Shown piece by piece: positions 1 to 6,890 of a stretch of DNA of 11,863 nt (position 1 is its first letter; each line of letters starts with the position of its first letter). The translations under genes and the position numbers were made by a program. A model generated the notes under the pieces. The model was not told where the DNA came from. It worked only from the letters and a program-made list of their open reading frames with translations, and made no database searches. This DNA is from Planctomycetaceae bacterium (GTDB taxonomy: Bacteria; Planctomycetota; Planctomycetia; Planctomycetales; Planctomycetaceae): contig JAGQQP010000066.1 of assembly GCA_020426085.1 (NCBI GenBank), forward strand, positions 1 through 11,863, given 5' to 3'.

Positions 1-2080
1 GAAAACTCTGATCAAAGGGTTGCGAACCACAACAGGCATCTGCAAACAGTACAGCGCCATTCTCCAGTGCCTGTCTGATATTCGCCTGTTCTGACTTCGA
101 CAGACTGAACTGACTTCGCCCGTGCATATAAATCAAAGGATACTGCAGCAGATTCGGATCGCTGGCCGGTAGGCTGGGAGTTTTCGTAGAGGCAATCATC
201 CCCGCCTTCTGATTCAACGCTTTCAACAGATTACTGAGGGCCCGCGGTGCCGCATCCCAGGTACCTGTATGCCGGATCTTGGCGATTTGCAGAAATCCAC
301 GTTCAATCTGATTCTGCATACCGTCGTTATTTGCCAGCTCTTCCTGATCCAGTTTGTTCGGCGGTTCACGGCCTGTAGCATAGGCAATCACATTCGTGCC
401 AATGCGGATTGCCCGGGTGATCATTGAAGTGGCTTTGACCGAGCGATCTTTTGAGGGGAATCGCATCCACTTATCCCACAGGCAGGCCAGATCGTCAGGA
501 CAGTAAATAATCGAAGTGCGACATCCAACATCGACTCCGTATAACTCAACACTTTCTGCATCCAGCAGATATTCACAACGAAAAACAGGATGTTCGGCGG
601 TCAACCTCTTCAGTTGCACTTCTCCCTGGGGATACATTTTTTTGATCAGCTCGCGGAACCCACGATCAAAACCTGCACCGTTACAGTTATCAACGGCGAA
701 AATGAAGCCCCCCTGCTCCACATACTGTTTAAGCATGGCGGTCTCTTTTTCATCGAACCCCGGATCATCCTGACCACTGAGGAACAGGACCGGCGCCTGC
801 CTGAGTACGGAAACGCCAGCCCCCTGGATCGCCAGATCCAGGTTGACTGTTTGCCAGGTCAGCAACTTCGGCCAGTCGGGACTGCCGGACAAGGCATCGG
901 TCAGATTCAGGATATCGTTCTGATGATGGTTCCAGTTCGGAAGAGTATCCGGCTTCCGGTTGGCTTGAGCATCCGAATTGTATTCCAGTTTATTGATCAG
1001 AACCGGCGCTAAACCTTTTGAGAGAAACAGCAGTACAAAACTCGACCCTAAAACAGGATCACCTTCCTGGCCAACCCCTTGCCAGGAACCATCCCTGACC
1101 GATTGACGCTCGACGAGAAAGGCAGCGCCTTCACGGTACCAGTCGTGTTTACCGAAAAAACGTGTCCCACTGAGTCGACCGGCGCGTTCAAGACCATACA
1201 GATAATACAACAACCAGGAGTTGACTCCGGGATTATGCCCTACCGAAAAGTGATTCGCCATCCAGCGGATCGCACGTTCGATAGACTCATCATCATCTTT
1301 ATTGACACAACAGTTGGGAGTTCCATCCGGATTGATCTCCAGTTCGTCCCCCAGCATGGAATTCACAATCACCATGGTTGCGATTCCTGCGACAGTCATA
1401 CTCCCCCGGCTGGCTCCCACTTTCGACTGATAACCCCAGCCACCATCGGAGCTCTGCTGGGTACTCCAATACTGTTTGATCAGTTTCCAGGTATTGATAC
1501 TGACCGGAACACCGGCGTGAACCGCGTCTCTCAGAGCCAGAACTGCATACTGGCTATTGCTGCGATCAGCTGTTCCAGCTCCTCCGATTGCCATACCAGG
1601 TCCATACCCCCAGCCACCAGCATCCGGGCCGGTTTTAACCTGACTGTTCTCGAGCTTCAGAACCAGCGACTGAATCAGAGTATGGTCGCGTTTTCCGTCT
1701 TTGGCTGCAGCCAGTGCCATGATCATTAAACCGGTCTGATACGTTCCTCTGGGATCGGGGGCGCGCAAGGTACGGAGATATTTGAGGCCACGTTGCACCG
1801 GTTCATCTTTGGCTGTCATGCCGCAATTTATGATGGCCATCAAAGCCAGACAGCTGACTCCGACGGTATGATTTCCCCCTCGTGTTGACCACGAACCATC
1901 GCCATTCTGTTGTTTCACCAGGAAGTCACGTCCCCGGTCAATCGAGTCGACGACGGCTTGTGCTGTCAGTTCCTGTGCAGATACGGTCGCGTAAAAGGGG
2001 AAAAAGACAGAAATGCAGATGGCACCTGTCATCGTCCAGCGCAACGCCAGATGCGCTATTCGAGATTGCAAACAATGCAT
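1..2080 (-). CDS. Secreted DUF4159 protein with prenyltransferase/cyclase-like repeats (partial, C-terminus off the left edge)
   Basis: The minus strand is open for 693 codons from an ATG at 2080 to the window edge, with no internal stop. An AGAGAAA-like weak Shine-Dalgarno lies just upstream. Residues 1-35 form a signal peptide: an N-terminus containing Arg residues, a hydrophobic stretch at 18-31, and a VSA cleavage site before QEL, so the product is probably exported. Residues 40-360 resemble the alpha/alpha-barrel repeats of squalene cyclases and prenyltransferases, with QW-like motifs QNGDGSW (58-64), QSSDGGWGYQ (209-218) and QSVRDGSW (326-333). A region at 428-535 and another from about 647 both read like DUF4159 (LFLSGQDDPGFDEKE with GGFIFAVDNC; YMHGRSQFSLSKSE with GAVLFADACC), suggesting two copies. 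No DxDD-type cyclase motif is in a convincing context, so enzymatic cyclisation is unlikely. The biochemical function of this family is unknown to me. The divergent neighbour is a MoxR ATPase, a common partner of DUF4159 genes in planctomycetes. Confidence 0.85.
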   Translation of the reverse strand, partial: MHCLQSRIAHLALRWTMTGAICISVFFPFYATVSAQELTAQAVVDSIDRGRDFLVKQQNGDGSWSTRGGNHTVGVSCLALMAIINCGMTAKDEPVQRGLKYLRTLRAPDPRGTYQTGLMIMALAAAKDGKRDHTLIQSLVLKLENSQVKTGPDAGGWGYGPGMAIGGAGTADRSNSQYAVLALRDAVHAGVPVSINTWKLIKQYWSTQQSSDGGWGYQSKVGASRGSMTVAGIATMVIVNSMLGDELEINPDGTPNCCVNKDDDESIERAIRWMANHFSVGHNPGVNSWLLYYLYGLERAGRLSGTRFFGKHDWYREGAAFLVERQSVRDGSWQGVGQEGDPVLGSSFVLLFLSKGLAPVLINKLEYNSDAQANRKPDTLPNWNHHQNDILNLTDALSGSPDWPKLLTWQTVNLDLAIQGAGVSVLRQAPVLFLSGQDDPGFDEKETAMLKQYVEQGGFIFAVDNCNGAGFDRGFRELIKKMYPQGEVQLKRLTAEHPVFRCEYLLDAESVELYGVDVGCRTSIIYCPDDLACLWDKWMRFPSKDRSVKATSMITRAIRIGTNVIAYATGREPPNKLDQEELANNDGMQNQIERGFLQIAKIRHTGTWDAAPRALSNLLKALNQKAGMIASTKTPSLPASDPNLLQYPLIYMHGRSQFSLSKSEQANIRQALENGAVLFADACCGSQPFDQSF

Positions 2081-2124
2081 GGCATTTCTCTTTCGATGTT
2101 CACAAAACTTTAATCTGGTAAAGG

Positions 2125-2148
2125 CAGGATGACCAAAATCCCATCCTG
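2125..2148. repeat. 7-bp perfect inverted repeat upstream of the DUF4159 gene
   Basis: CAGGATG (2125-2131) and CATCCTG (2142-2148) form a perfect 7-bp inverted repeat with a 10-nt loop, 45-68 nt upstream of the DUF4159 start. The left arm can pair in an alternative way: GGCAGGAT at 2123-2130 is perfectly complementary to ATCCTGCC at 2187-2194. The leader RNA of the minus-strand gene could therefore form mutually exclusive hairpins, or the arms could be protein sites. Function is inferred only. Confidence 0.4.
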
Positions 2149-2166
2149 AAGTTGCTCGTTTCCAGA

Positions 2167-2201
2167 CCCTTCAATCTGTAGCGCGAATCCTGCCCTTCAA
2201 T
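2167..2201. repeat. 9-bp direct repeat CCCTTCAAT, two copies 26 bp apart
   Basis: CCCTTCAAT occurs at 2167-2175 and 2193-2201. The start-to-start spacing of 26 bp is about two and a half helical turns. Both copies lie between the DUF4159 start codon and a candidate minus-strand -10 box. Paired direct repeats of this size can be regulator sites, but chance occurrence cannot be excluded. Confidence 0.3.
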
Positions 2202-2226
2202 ATCAGGTAGAGATGATTTGACTGAT

Positions 2227-2258
2227 ATTATAGTTTAAGAAATCTCCCTGCTTATCAA
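2227..2258 (-). promoter_or_regulatory. Candidate promoter for the DUF4159 gene
   Basis: On the minus strand there is a perfect TATAAT (plus positions 2227-2232). The nearest -35-like hexamer, TTGATA (2253-2258), is 20 bp away, longer than the usual 16-18 bp. If used, it would give a leader of roughly 140 nt containing the direct and inverted repeats described nearby. The suboptimal spacing keeps confidence low. Confidence 0.25.
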
Positions 2259-2331
2259 TTTTGTCCGTTTTTTATGAAATCATGTACTTTTTCAGTCGTT
2301 TTATAGATTGTATCAGAATTGACTAAGCAAG

Positions 2332-2386
2332 TCAGGGGGTCTCTGTTTCTCTTGTCATTTAAGGAGAGTATAATCAGATCCCCTGA
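2332..2386. repeat. 11-bp inverted repeat enclosing a TATAAT box upstream of moxR
   Basis: The arms are TCAGGGGGTCT (2332-2342) and AGATCCCCTGA (2376-2386). They are complementary over 11 positions with one G-T wobble, separated by 33 nt. A perfect plus-strand TATAAT (2369-2374) sits just inside the right arm, about 122 bp before the moxR start. The best -35 at 17-bp spacing is TTTCTC (2346-2351), which is poor. The arrangement suggests an operator over the moxR promoter, but this is inference from symmetry alone. Confidence 0.35.
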
Positions 2387-2495
2387 AATCCTTTTTCCAT
2401 ATCCATACGAACTGACTTCTGGTTGTTGAAACCAGGTTCTGGCCGATACCGGATCAATCAGTCGGGATTCAATCATTAGAGAGAATGGGATAACC

Positions 2496-3512
2496 TTGGC
2501 TAACGAAAAACGCGATTTTGATGATTTTCTGGAGAAACTGAAACGTCATCACGATGTCATGGTGGAAGAACTGCATAAAGTCATCATCGGGCAGGATGCC
2601 GTCATTGAGCAGATTCTGGCAGCGATTTTTACTGGTGGTCACTGCCTGCTGGTCGGTGTTCCCGGACTGGCCAAAACGTTGCTGGTCAGCACGATCGCCC
2701 GTATCCTGGATTGTGAATTCAAGCGAATCCAGTTTACTCCCGACCTGATGCCCTCTGATATCACCGGGACAAATGTGCTCGAAGAAGAGGATTCCGGACG
2801 GCGATCGTTTCGCTTCGTGCAAGGTCCGGTTTTTACCAATATTCTCCTGGCAGACGAAATCAACCGTACGCCTCCTAAAACCCAGGCAGCGCTGCTGCAG
2901 TCGATGCAGGAGCGGGAAGTGACTGTGGGGCAGACAACATACGATCTGCCTGATCCGTTCTTTGTCATCGCGACACAGAACCCGATTGAACAGGAAGGGA
3001 CATATCCGCTCCCCGAAGCGCAGCTCGACCGCTTCATGTTTAATATCAAAGTGGAATATCCCAACCTCGAAGAGGAGGAAAAAATTCTGGCATCAACCAG
3101 CCTGAGCGAAAAACCGGAAATCCGTAAAGTTCTGTCTGCAAAATCCATCATCTATCTGCAGCGTCAGATCAATATGATTGAAGTAGGACCGATGACGATC
3201 AATTATGTCACCCGACTTGTGCGAGCGACGCGACCGTCAGATGGATCGGCACCCGCCTTTGTCAAACAGATGGTAGACTGGGGTGCCGGACCACGTGCAG
3301 GACAATACCTGATTGCAGGCGGTAAAGCGATTGCCGCCATGGCAGGACGGGCAAGCGTCTCACTGAATGATATCAGACGGGTGGCAGTCCCTGTACTCAG
3401 ACACCGTATCTCAACCAACTTCCAGGCTCAGGCAGAGGGAATGGTGACGGAAGATATCATCGCCCGGTTACTGGAAGAGATTCCGGAACCCAATATACCC
3501 AAGTACGAATGA
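2496..3512 (+). CDS. MoxR-family AAA+ ATPase
   Basis: This 338-residue protein has the normal length and layout of the MoxR family (AAA_3 core followed by the AAA lid). Walker A is GVPGLAKT at 54-61, Walker B is ILLADE at 116-121, and the sensor-1 stretch ATQNPIEQEGTYPLPEAQLD spans 159-178, with R179 and F180 following. GPRAGQ at 265-270 lies in the sensor-2 region. MoxR proteins are cytoplasmic chaperone-like ATPases that usually act with von Willebrand A domain partners, often next to DUF58 genes. No DUF58 or VWA gene follows here, because the next gene is convergent. The start is TTG at 2496. An upstream in-frame stop at 2427 and the immediate stop after the out-of-frame ATG at 2485 leave little alternative, and the GGGA at 2487-2490 may serve as a weak ribosome binding site. 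The family assignment is secure; the client protein is unknown. Confidence 0.92.
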   Translation: MANEKRDFDDFLEKLKRHHDVMVEELHKVIIGQDAVIEQILAAIFTGGHCLLVGVPGLAKTLLVSTIARILDCEFKRIQFTPDLMPSDITGTNVLEEEDSGRRSFRFVQGPVFTNILLADEINRTPPKTQAALLQSMQEREVTVGQTTYDLPDPFFVIATQNPIEQEGTYPLPEAQLDRFMFNIKVEYPNLEEEEKILASTSLSEKPEIRKVLSAKSIIYLQRQINMIEVGPMTINYVTRLVRATRPSDGSAPAFVKQMVDWGAGPRAGQYLIAGGKAIAAMAGRASVSLNDIRRVAVPVLRHRISTNFQAQAEGMVTEDIIARLLEEIPEPNIPKYE

Positions 3513-3551
3513 CCGATCTGAACTCAAAGCTTGAACAGCAGTGCTGGAGTC

Positions 3552-5036
3552 TCAGTGAGCCGTCAGTTCTGCAGAGTCGTTAAGCTGATGCTGCAGTACT
3601 TTCTGGATTTTGGCGCGCAGGTTTCGAATTTTGATCGGCTGAACCAGGATTCGAGAGCGATCCGTTTTATGCAGTGTTTTTTTCACGCCGCCGTTTTTCT
3701 CGGAGAGAACAAGCACAGCAGCCAGATCGGCGTCCAGTTCCAGTGAATTAGTAAACGCTTCCACTGCGCCAGGCCCGATGGAGTCTTCCATGAAGACCAC
3801 ACAGTCAGGAGCATTTTCCTTGATGCGGTTCAAAGCTCGCTCCACATCGCTGAGAATAAGTACCCGATACCCATGCTTGGTAAGATATTCTCTGAGCACA
3901 TCCTGATGTTTGGGTCGATTCTCGACACACAAAATCGTCGGAGGCGCGATCGCCATTTTCAGCTCCTGTTCAGCGGAAGTTTTTACTTCAGCCGGTTTAT
4001 TGACTGTGCCAGTCTCATCCAGTTGAGCACGCACTTCCAGCAGATCCTGAATCGCATCTGTCGCTGACTGATAACGCTGAACCGGCTGGTAAGCCATCAG
4101 TTTTTCGAGCACGTTTACCACCGATGCAGGTAGACCCGGTTCGATGGTCGTAATCGGAGGTACCTGTGAATAGCGTGAGGGTCGCTTTCGCTCTTCGATA
4201 TCTTTTGTTCTGGGGAAGGGAGGCTTACCGCAAAGCAGTTCATAAAAAATCGTGCCGACAAAATAGAGATCGCTGCGGGGATCGTTACGTGGTGCTCCAG
4301 TCGATTTTTCCAGTGTTCCGTATTCTACGGCCCGCTGATGTGCTTCGCCCGCACCACTGGCGTCATCTTCGCCTGCTAATCCAAAGTCAATCAGTTTGGC
4401 AACCCCCTGAATCGACATCAGAACGTTGGTCGGTTTCATATCGCGATGGGTGTATCCCAGACGATTGGCATACTCCAGGCCTTCGCAGATATCGACGGTA
4501 TAATTGATCGCCTCAACGGGAGATAATTTTTTGCGGATCGTAATAAAATCGCGCAGGTTCCCGCCTTCGACAAATTCCATGGTAAAGTAGTGCGTATCGT
4601 CCTGAACTCCGACATTATAAATCGGGACAATATTTTTGTGTTGAAACTGCTTACAGACCTCGGCTTCCCGATGAAACATTTTGACGGTTTCGGGATCTTG
4701 AGCCCAGCGCTGCCTGAGAACCTTAACACCGACCATGCGACCATCAATCAGAGATGCAGCCCGGTAAACACGGGCAAAACTCCCGGAAGCATTCTGATAC
4801 ATGAGCTTGTTGTCACCAAGTACCAGTCCGTCGAGTTCGTTGTTTTTAAGGCGACCTGCCTGAAAAGAAGTGATGAGATTCTTACGCTCTAACAGTCGAA
4901 TGAGCTGATCATCATCGGCTGATTTTTCCTGAAGCTCCTGGAGACAGGAATCCATATCCTGTTGTGAAACAAGTCGCATGCTGACTAGTTCCACACTGAG
5001 CTTTTTCTTTTGTGACTTCTTATTAAAAAAAATCAT
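3552..5036 (-). CDS. Ser/Thr protein kinase fused to a degenerate receiver domain
   Basis: The protein is 494 residues. Residues 20-75 are a helical leader ending in NLITSFQAGRL and LVLGDNKL, a pattern usual before planctomycete kinase domains. The kinase domain spans about 78-335: catalytic-site lysine K105, alpha-C glutamate probably E124, HRDMKPTN catalytic loop (197-204) and DFG (217-219) are intact. The glycine loop is reduced to NASGSFARVY, with only the middle glycine kept. The usual APE motif is replaced by GTLEKSTGAPRNDPRSDLY (240-258). A linker leads to a receiver-like fold at about 366-482. There the acidic pair is E372/N373, M416 sits where the phospho-acceptor Asp should be, S445 is kept, and Q466 replaces the conserved Lys. 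Phosphorylation of this domain therefore looks unlikely. No transmembrane segment is visible, so it is probably cytoplasmic. It ends 39 bp from convergent moxR. The ATG at 5036 begins just before a run of eight T on the coding strand; M20 is an alternative start. Confidence 0.88.
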   Translation of the reverse strand: MIFFNKKSQKKKLSVELVSMRLVSQQDMDSCLQELQEKSADDDQLIRLLERKNLITSFQAGRLKNNELDGLVLGDNKLMYQNASGSFARVYRAASLIDGRMVGVKVLRQRWAQDPETVKMFHREAEVCKQFQHKNIVPIYNVGVQDDTHYFTMEFVEGGNLRDFITIRKKLSPVEAINYTVDICEGLEYANRLGYTHRDMKPTNVLMSIQGVAKLIDFGLAGEDDASGAGEAHQRAVEYGTLEKSTGAPRNDPRSDLYFVGTIFYELLCGKPPFPRTKDIEERKRPSRYSQVPPITTIEPGLPASVVNVLEKLMAYQPVQRYQSATDAIQDLLEVRAQLDETGTVNKPAEVKTSAEQELKMAIAPPTILCVENRPKHQDVLREYLTKHGYRVLILSDVERALNRIKENAPDCVVFMEDSIGPGAVEAFTNSLELDADLAAVLVLSEKNGGVKKTLHKTDRSRILVQPIKIRNLRAKIQKVLQHQLNDSAELTAH

Positions 5037-5413
5037 CCGCGGTCCACGATCTGCAGATGCACATCAGGCAATGAACTAGATTTTCTGTAAACCAAATGAA
5101 AATAGAACAGTGAGTTCAAATTTGATTTAGCTGTTCTCTTTCGCGAAAAAGAAAAAAATGAGTGCCTCGGTTACATGAAATCCAGTCGCCAGATGCCAGA
5201 TGCCATCTATGAAATGAATATGAGCTTAAAATATAATAAAACAACGGGCCTGAAATAGATACAAAATTCCATTTATGAAATTTTGAAGTAAGTATTGAGA
5301 ATAACTAATTATAGCATCCCAAATGAGGCAAGGGAATCAGTGAACACGCGCGCAGAAAATAATTTCCCAATTTCAGAGTGAGACGGAGCGCATTCGTTCT
5401 AACCAGAACAGAT
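5037..5413. other. AT-rich intergenic region upstream of the kinase gene
   Basis: This 377-bp gap separates the nagA-like gene from the kinase gene; both are transcribed leftward. No gene is recognisable. It contains a tandem CCAGATG pair (5189-5202) and a 13-bp direct repeat, CCATCTATGAAAT (5203-5215) and CCATTTATGAAAT (5269-5281), which differ at one base. The gap length and a candidate -10 at 5308-5316 suggest the kinase has its own promoter instead of depending on readthrough. Confidence 0.5.
5308..5316 (-). promoter_or_regulatory. Candidate extended -10 promoter for the kinase gene
   Basis: The minus strand reads TGCTATAAT, a perfect extended -10 (TGn plus TATAAT), at plus positions 5308-5316. 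No good -35 is visible, which is tolerated by extended -10 promoters. The predicted start would leave a leader of about 265 nt before the kinase ATG, which is long, so another promoter nearer the gene is possible. Confidence 0.3.
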
Positions 5414-6580
5414 TCAGGAATTCACCAGAAGTGTCCCGTATTTGACCGCACCGCAGGCGAGTGTGGTCTGAATATTCATGCGGGAGCCGGTTCCTTCGTA
5501 GTGGAAGAGAATCAGATCGGCACGAGAACCTGCTTCCAGGCTGATTTCCTCAAATCCCAGCAGACGTGCCGGATTGAGACCTGCCATATCCAGTGACTCC
5601 TGCAGGGTAATCCCTGCCATATCTATCGCAGTTGTCACACAGGTATCGGTTTCGAGACCGGAACCAGCCAGTAACTGCCTCTGCCCGGCGATCACAATCG
5701 GACCGTCTTCCAGTACTTCCATTTTGACCGAACCTTCCTCATAAATCCCGGGAGGAGATCCCGCCAGCCCGGAGGCATCACAGGTAATGATTGTATTCTC
5801 GACACCTTTGGTCTTAATAATAGTCCGAACGACACTGGCGGGGAGGTGATGTCCATCAGTAATAATACTGGCCATCAACCGCGGTTCACCTAATTGTTCC
5901 CAGATATAGTTTGGATGCCGACGCAGTGTCCCATGCGCCCCGTTGCCCAGGTGAGTACTCAACTGAGCTCCGGCCTCAACGGCTTCCATGATGTGTTCCG
6001 GTTCTGCCGCAGTATGACCAATCGAAACGACAACACCCGAAGCGACTGCTTTTTTGATAAAGGGAATTGCATTATCAACTTCGGGAGCCAGTGTGATCAA
6101 CCGAATGCGATTGCCGGAAATTTCCTGAAGACGACAGAACTCATCCCAGTCTGCTGCCCGTACCTGATCCAGTGGATGAGCACCACGGGGACCCTGAATC
6201 GGTGAAATGTAAGGACCTTCCAGATGACAACCTGGCACCATCTGCTGTGCCCAGGAATTCTCTTCACACGCTTCACGAATCGCAGTGAACCCACTGACAT
6301 AATCTTCGTAAGAACTGGTGATTAATGTAGGACAGAGTCTCGTAATACCATACTGATAATGTTTTTCCAGTACCTGACAGACTTCATCAGACGTCAACCC
6401 TGGTTTGTTAAACCAGATTCCACCATACCCATTGATCTGCAGGTCAAACATCGCAGGCGCAATAAAAGGCAGACCTGCTGCTTCCGAATCAGGAAGCAGT
6501 TCGATCGAAGAGATTTTTTCTCCCTTGATCTTGATGCACACTGCTTCATAGGTATCGTATCTTCGTCCAACTAACTCCAT
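5414..6580 (-). CDS. nagA: N-acetylglucosamine-6-phosphate deacetylase-like amidohydrolase
   Basis: This is a 388-residue amidohydrolase of about the length usual for NagA, which removes acetate from N-acetylglucosamine 6-phosphate to give glucosamine 6-phosphate in amino-sugar catabolism and cell-wall recycling. Visible family motifs are the NagA-style barrel entry MFDLQINGYGG (44-54), metal ligand E121 in HLEGPYISP, H189 in IGHT, H210 in STHLGNGAH, the DGHHLP loop (242-247) and catalytic Asp D268 in CDASGLAG. The C-terminal LGFEEISLEAGSRADLILF is the usual beta-sandwich return. The THLGNGAH loop differs from the common THLYNAM, so a somewhat different N-acetyl sugar substrate is possible. 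I chose ATG 6580 because a GAGG Shine-Dalgarno lies six bases upstream. An in-frame TTG at 6604 would add eight residues but lacks a ribosome binding site. No nagB or sugar transporter lies beside it. Confidence 0.78.
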   Translation of the reverse strand: MELVGRRYDTYEAVCIKIKGEKISSIELLPDSEAAGLPFIAPAMFDLQINGYGGIWFNKPGLTSDEVCQVLEKHYQYGITRLCPTLITSSYEDYVSGFTAIREACEENSWAQQMVPGCHLEGPYISPIQGPRGAHPLDQVRAADWDEFCRLQEISGNRIRLITLAPEVDNAIPFIKKAVASGVVVSIGHTAAEPEHIMEAVEAGAQLSTHLGNGAHGTLRRHPNYIWEQLGEPRLMASIITDGHHLPASVVRTIIKTKGVENTIITCDASGLAGSPPGIYEEGSVKMEVLEDGPIVIAGQRQLLAGSGLETDTCVTTAIDMAGITLQESLDMAGLNPARLLGFEEISLEAGSRADLILFHYEGTGSRMNIQTTLACGAVKYGTLLVNS

Positions 6581-6615
6581 CAATTGCCTCGAGCTCTTAA
6601 ACAATTTGAATCAGA

Positions 6616-6651
6616 AAGCCTGTAAATAAAATGAGCAACTATTACAGGTTT
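6616..6651. repeat. 10-bp inverted repeat in the nagA leader
   Basis: The arms AAGCCTGTAA (6616-6625) and TTACAGGTTT (6642-6651) pair over ten positions with one G-T wobble and a 16-nt loop. The element lies between the candidate nagA promoter and the nagA start codon, 36-71 nt upstream of the ATG. It could be an operator for an amino-sugar regulator or an RNA hairpin in the leader. Neither has been shown. Confidence 0.4.
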
Positions 6652-6665
6652 ATTTAAACTTAGAA

Positions 6666-6692
6666 AGTATAAGGAAATTACTCCAAAGTCAA
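6666..6692 (-). promoter_or_regulatory. Candidate sigma-70-type promoter for the nagA-like gene
   Basis: On the minus strand TTGACT (plus 6687-6692) is followed by TATACT (6666-6671), each matching five of six consensus bases. The spacer is 15 bp, slightly short. Predicted initiation near 6659 would give a leader of about 80 nt containing the inverted repeat at 6616-6651. Confidence 0.42.
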
Positions 6693-6890
6693 AAAAAGAA
6701 TTTTGAGAACACTGCTTTATACCACGAATTTCATGCAATTTACAGTGTGAGATTAAATGTTTGTGTACTATGAAAAAATTCCTGGTATTTTTTGAGGAAT
6801 CGGGTGTTTTCGGAAGATGGAACGAGTAAAATTGATGGCAACACAACTTTGTTCACTAAATCCGCTGCTCCCTCGGAATTGAGATAATTT

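Larger units (their letters stand above)
2081..2495. other. Divergent intergenic control region between the DUF4159 gene and moxR
   Basis: This 415-bp gap is AT-rich in its middle and has no convincing gene. It must hold the promoters of both flanking genes. Visible elements are a 7-bp inverted repeat (2125-2148), a 9-bp direct repeat CCCTTCAAT at 2167-2175 and 2193-2201, a minus-strand TATAAT at 2227-2232, and an 11-bp inverted repeat (2332-2386) enclosing a plus-strand TATAAT. These elements are listed separately where they can be supported. Small reading frames here lack a ribosome binding site and family resemblance. Confidence 0.6.
6581..6890. other. Divergent intergenic region between the nagA-like gene and the radical SAM gene
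   Basis: This 310-bp AT-rich gap carries the start signals of two divergent genes. On the nagA side it holds a good candidate promoter and a 10-bp inverted repeat, each listed separately. On the radical SAM side I found no convincing -35/-10 pair. A minus-strand reading frame here has no plausible ribosome binding site and looks fortuitous. Confidence 0.55.

Noticed and set aside
1079..1729. 216-codon open frame on the plus strand
   Set aside because: It is antisense to the DUF4159 gene, which has a signal peptide and repeat motifs in the continuous minus-strand frame.
2255..2476. 73-codon minus-strand frame in the DUF4159-moxR gap
   Set aside because: It overlaps the likely promoter elements and has no recognisable domain or good start signal.
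2639..3151. 170-codon open frame on the minus strand
   Set aside because: It is antisense to the MoxR ATPase core and is Ser/Arg-rich in the way shadow frames usually are.
3513..3551. Bidirectional terminator between moxR and the kinase gene
   Set aside because: The 39-bp gap contains only a 5-bp palindrome (CAGCA-G-TGCTG) and no T-tract on either side.
6581..6604. Upstream TTG start for the nagA-like gene
   Set aside because: It lacks a ribosome binding site, whereas ATG 6580 has GAGG at proper spacing and gives the usual NagA N-terminus.
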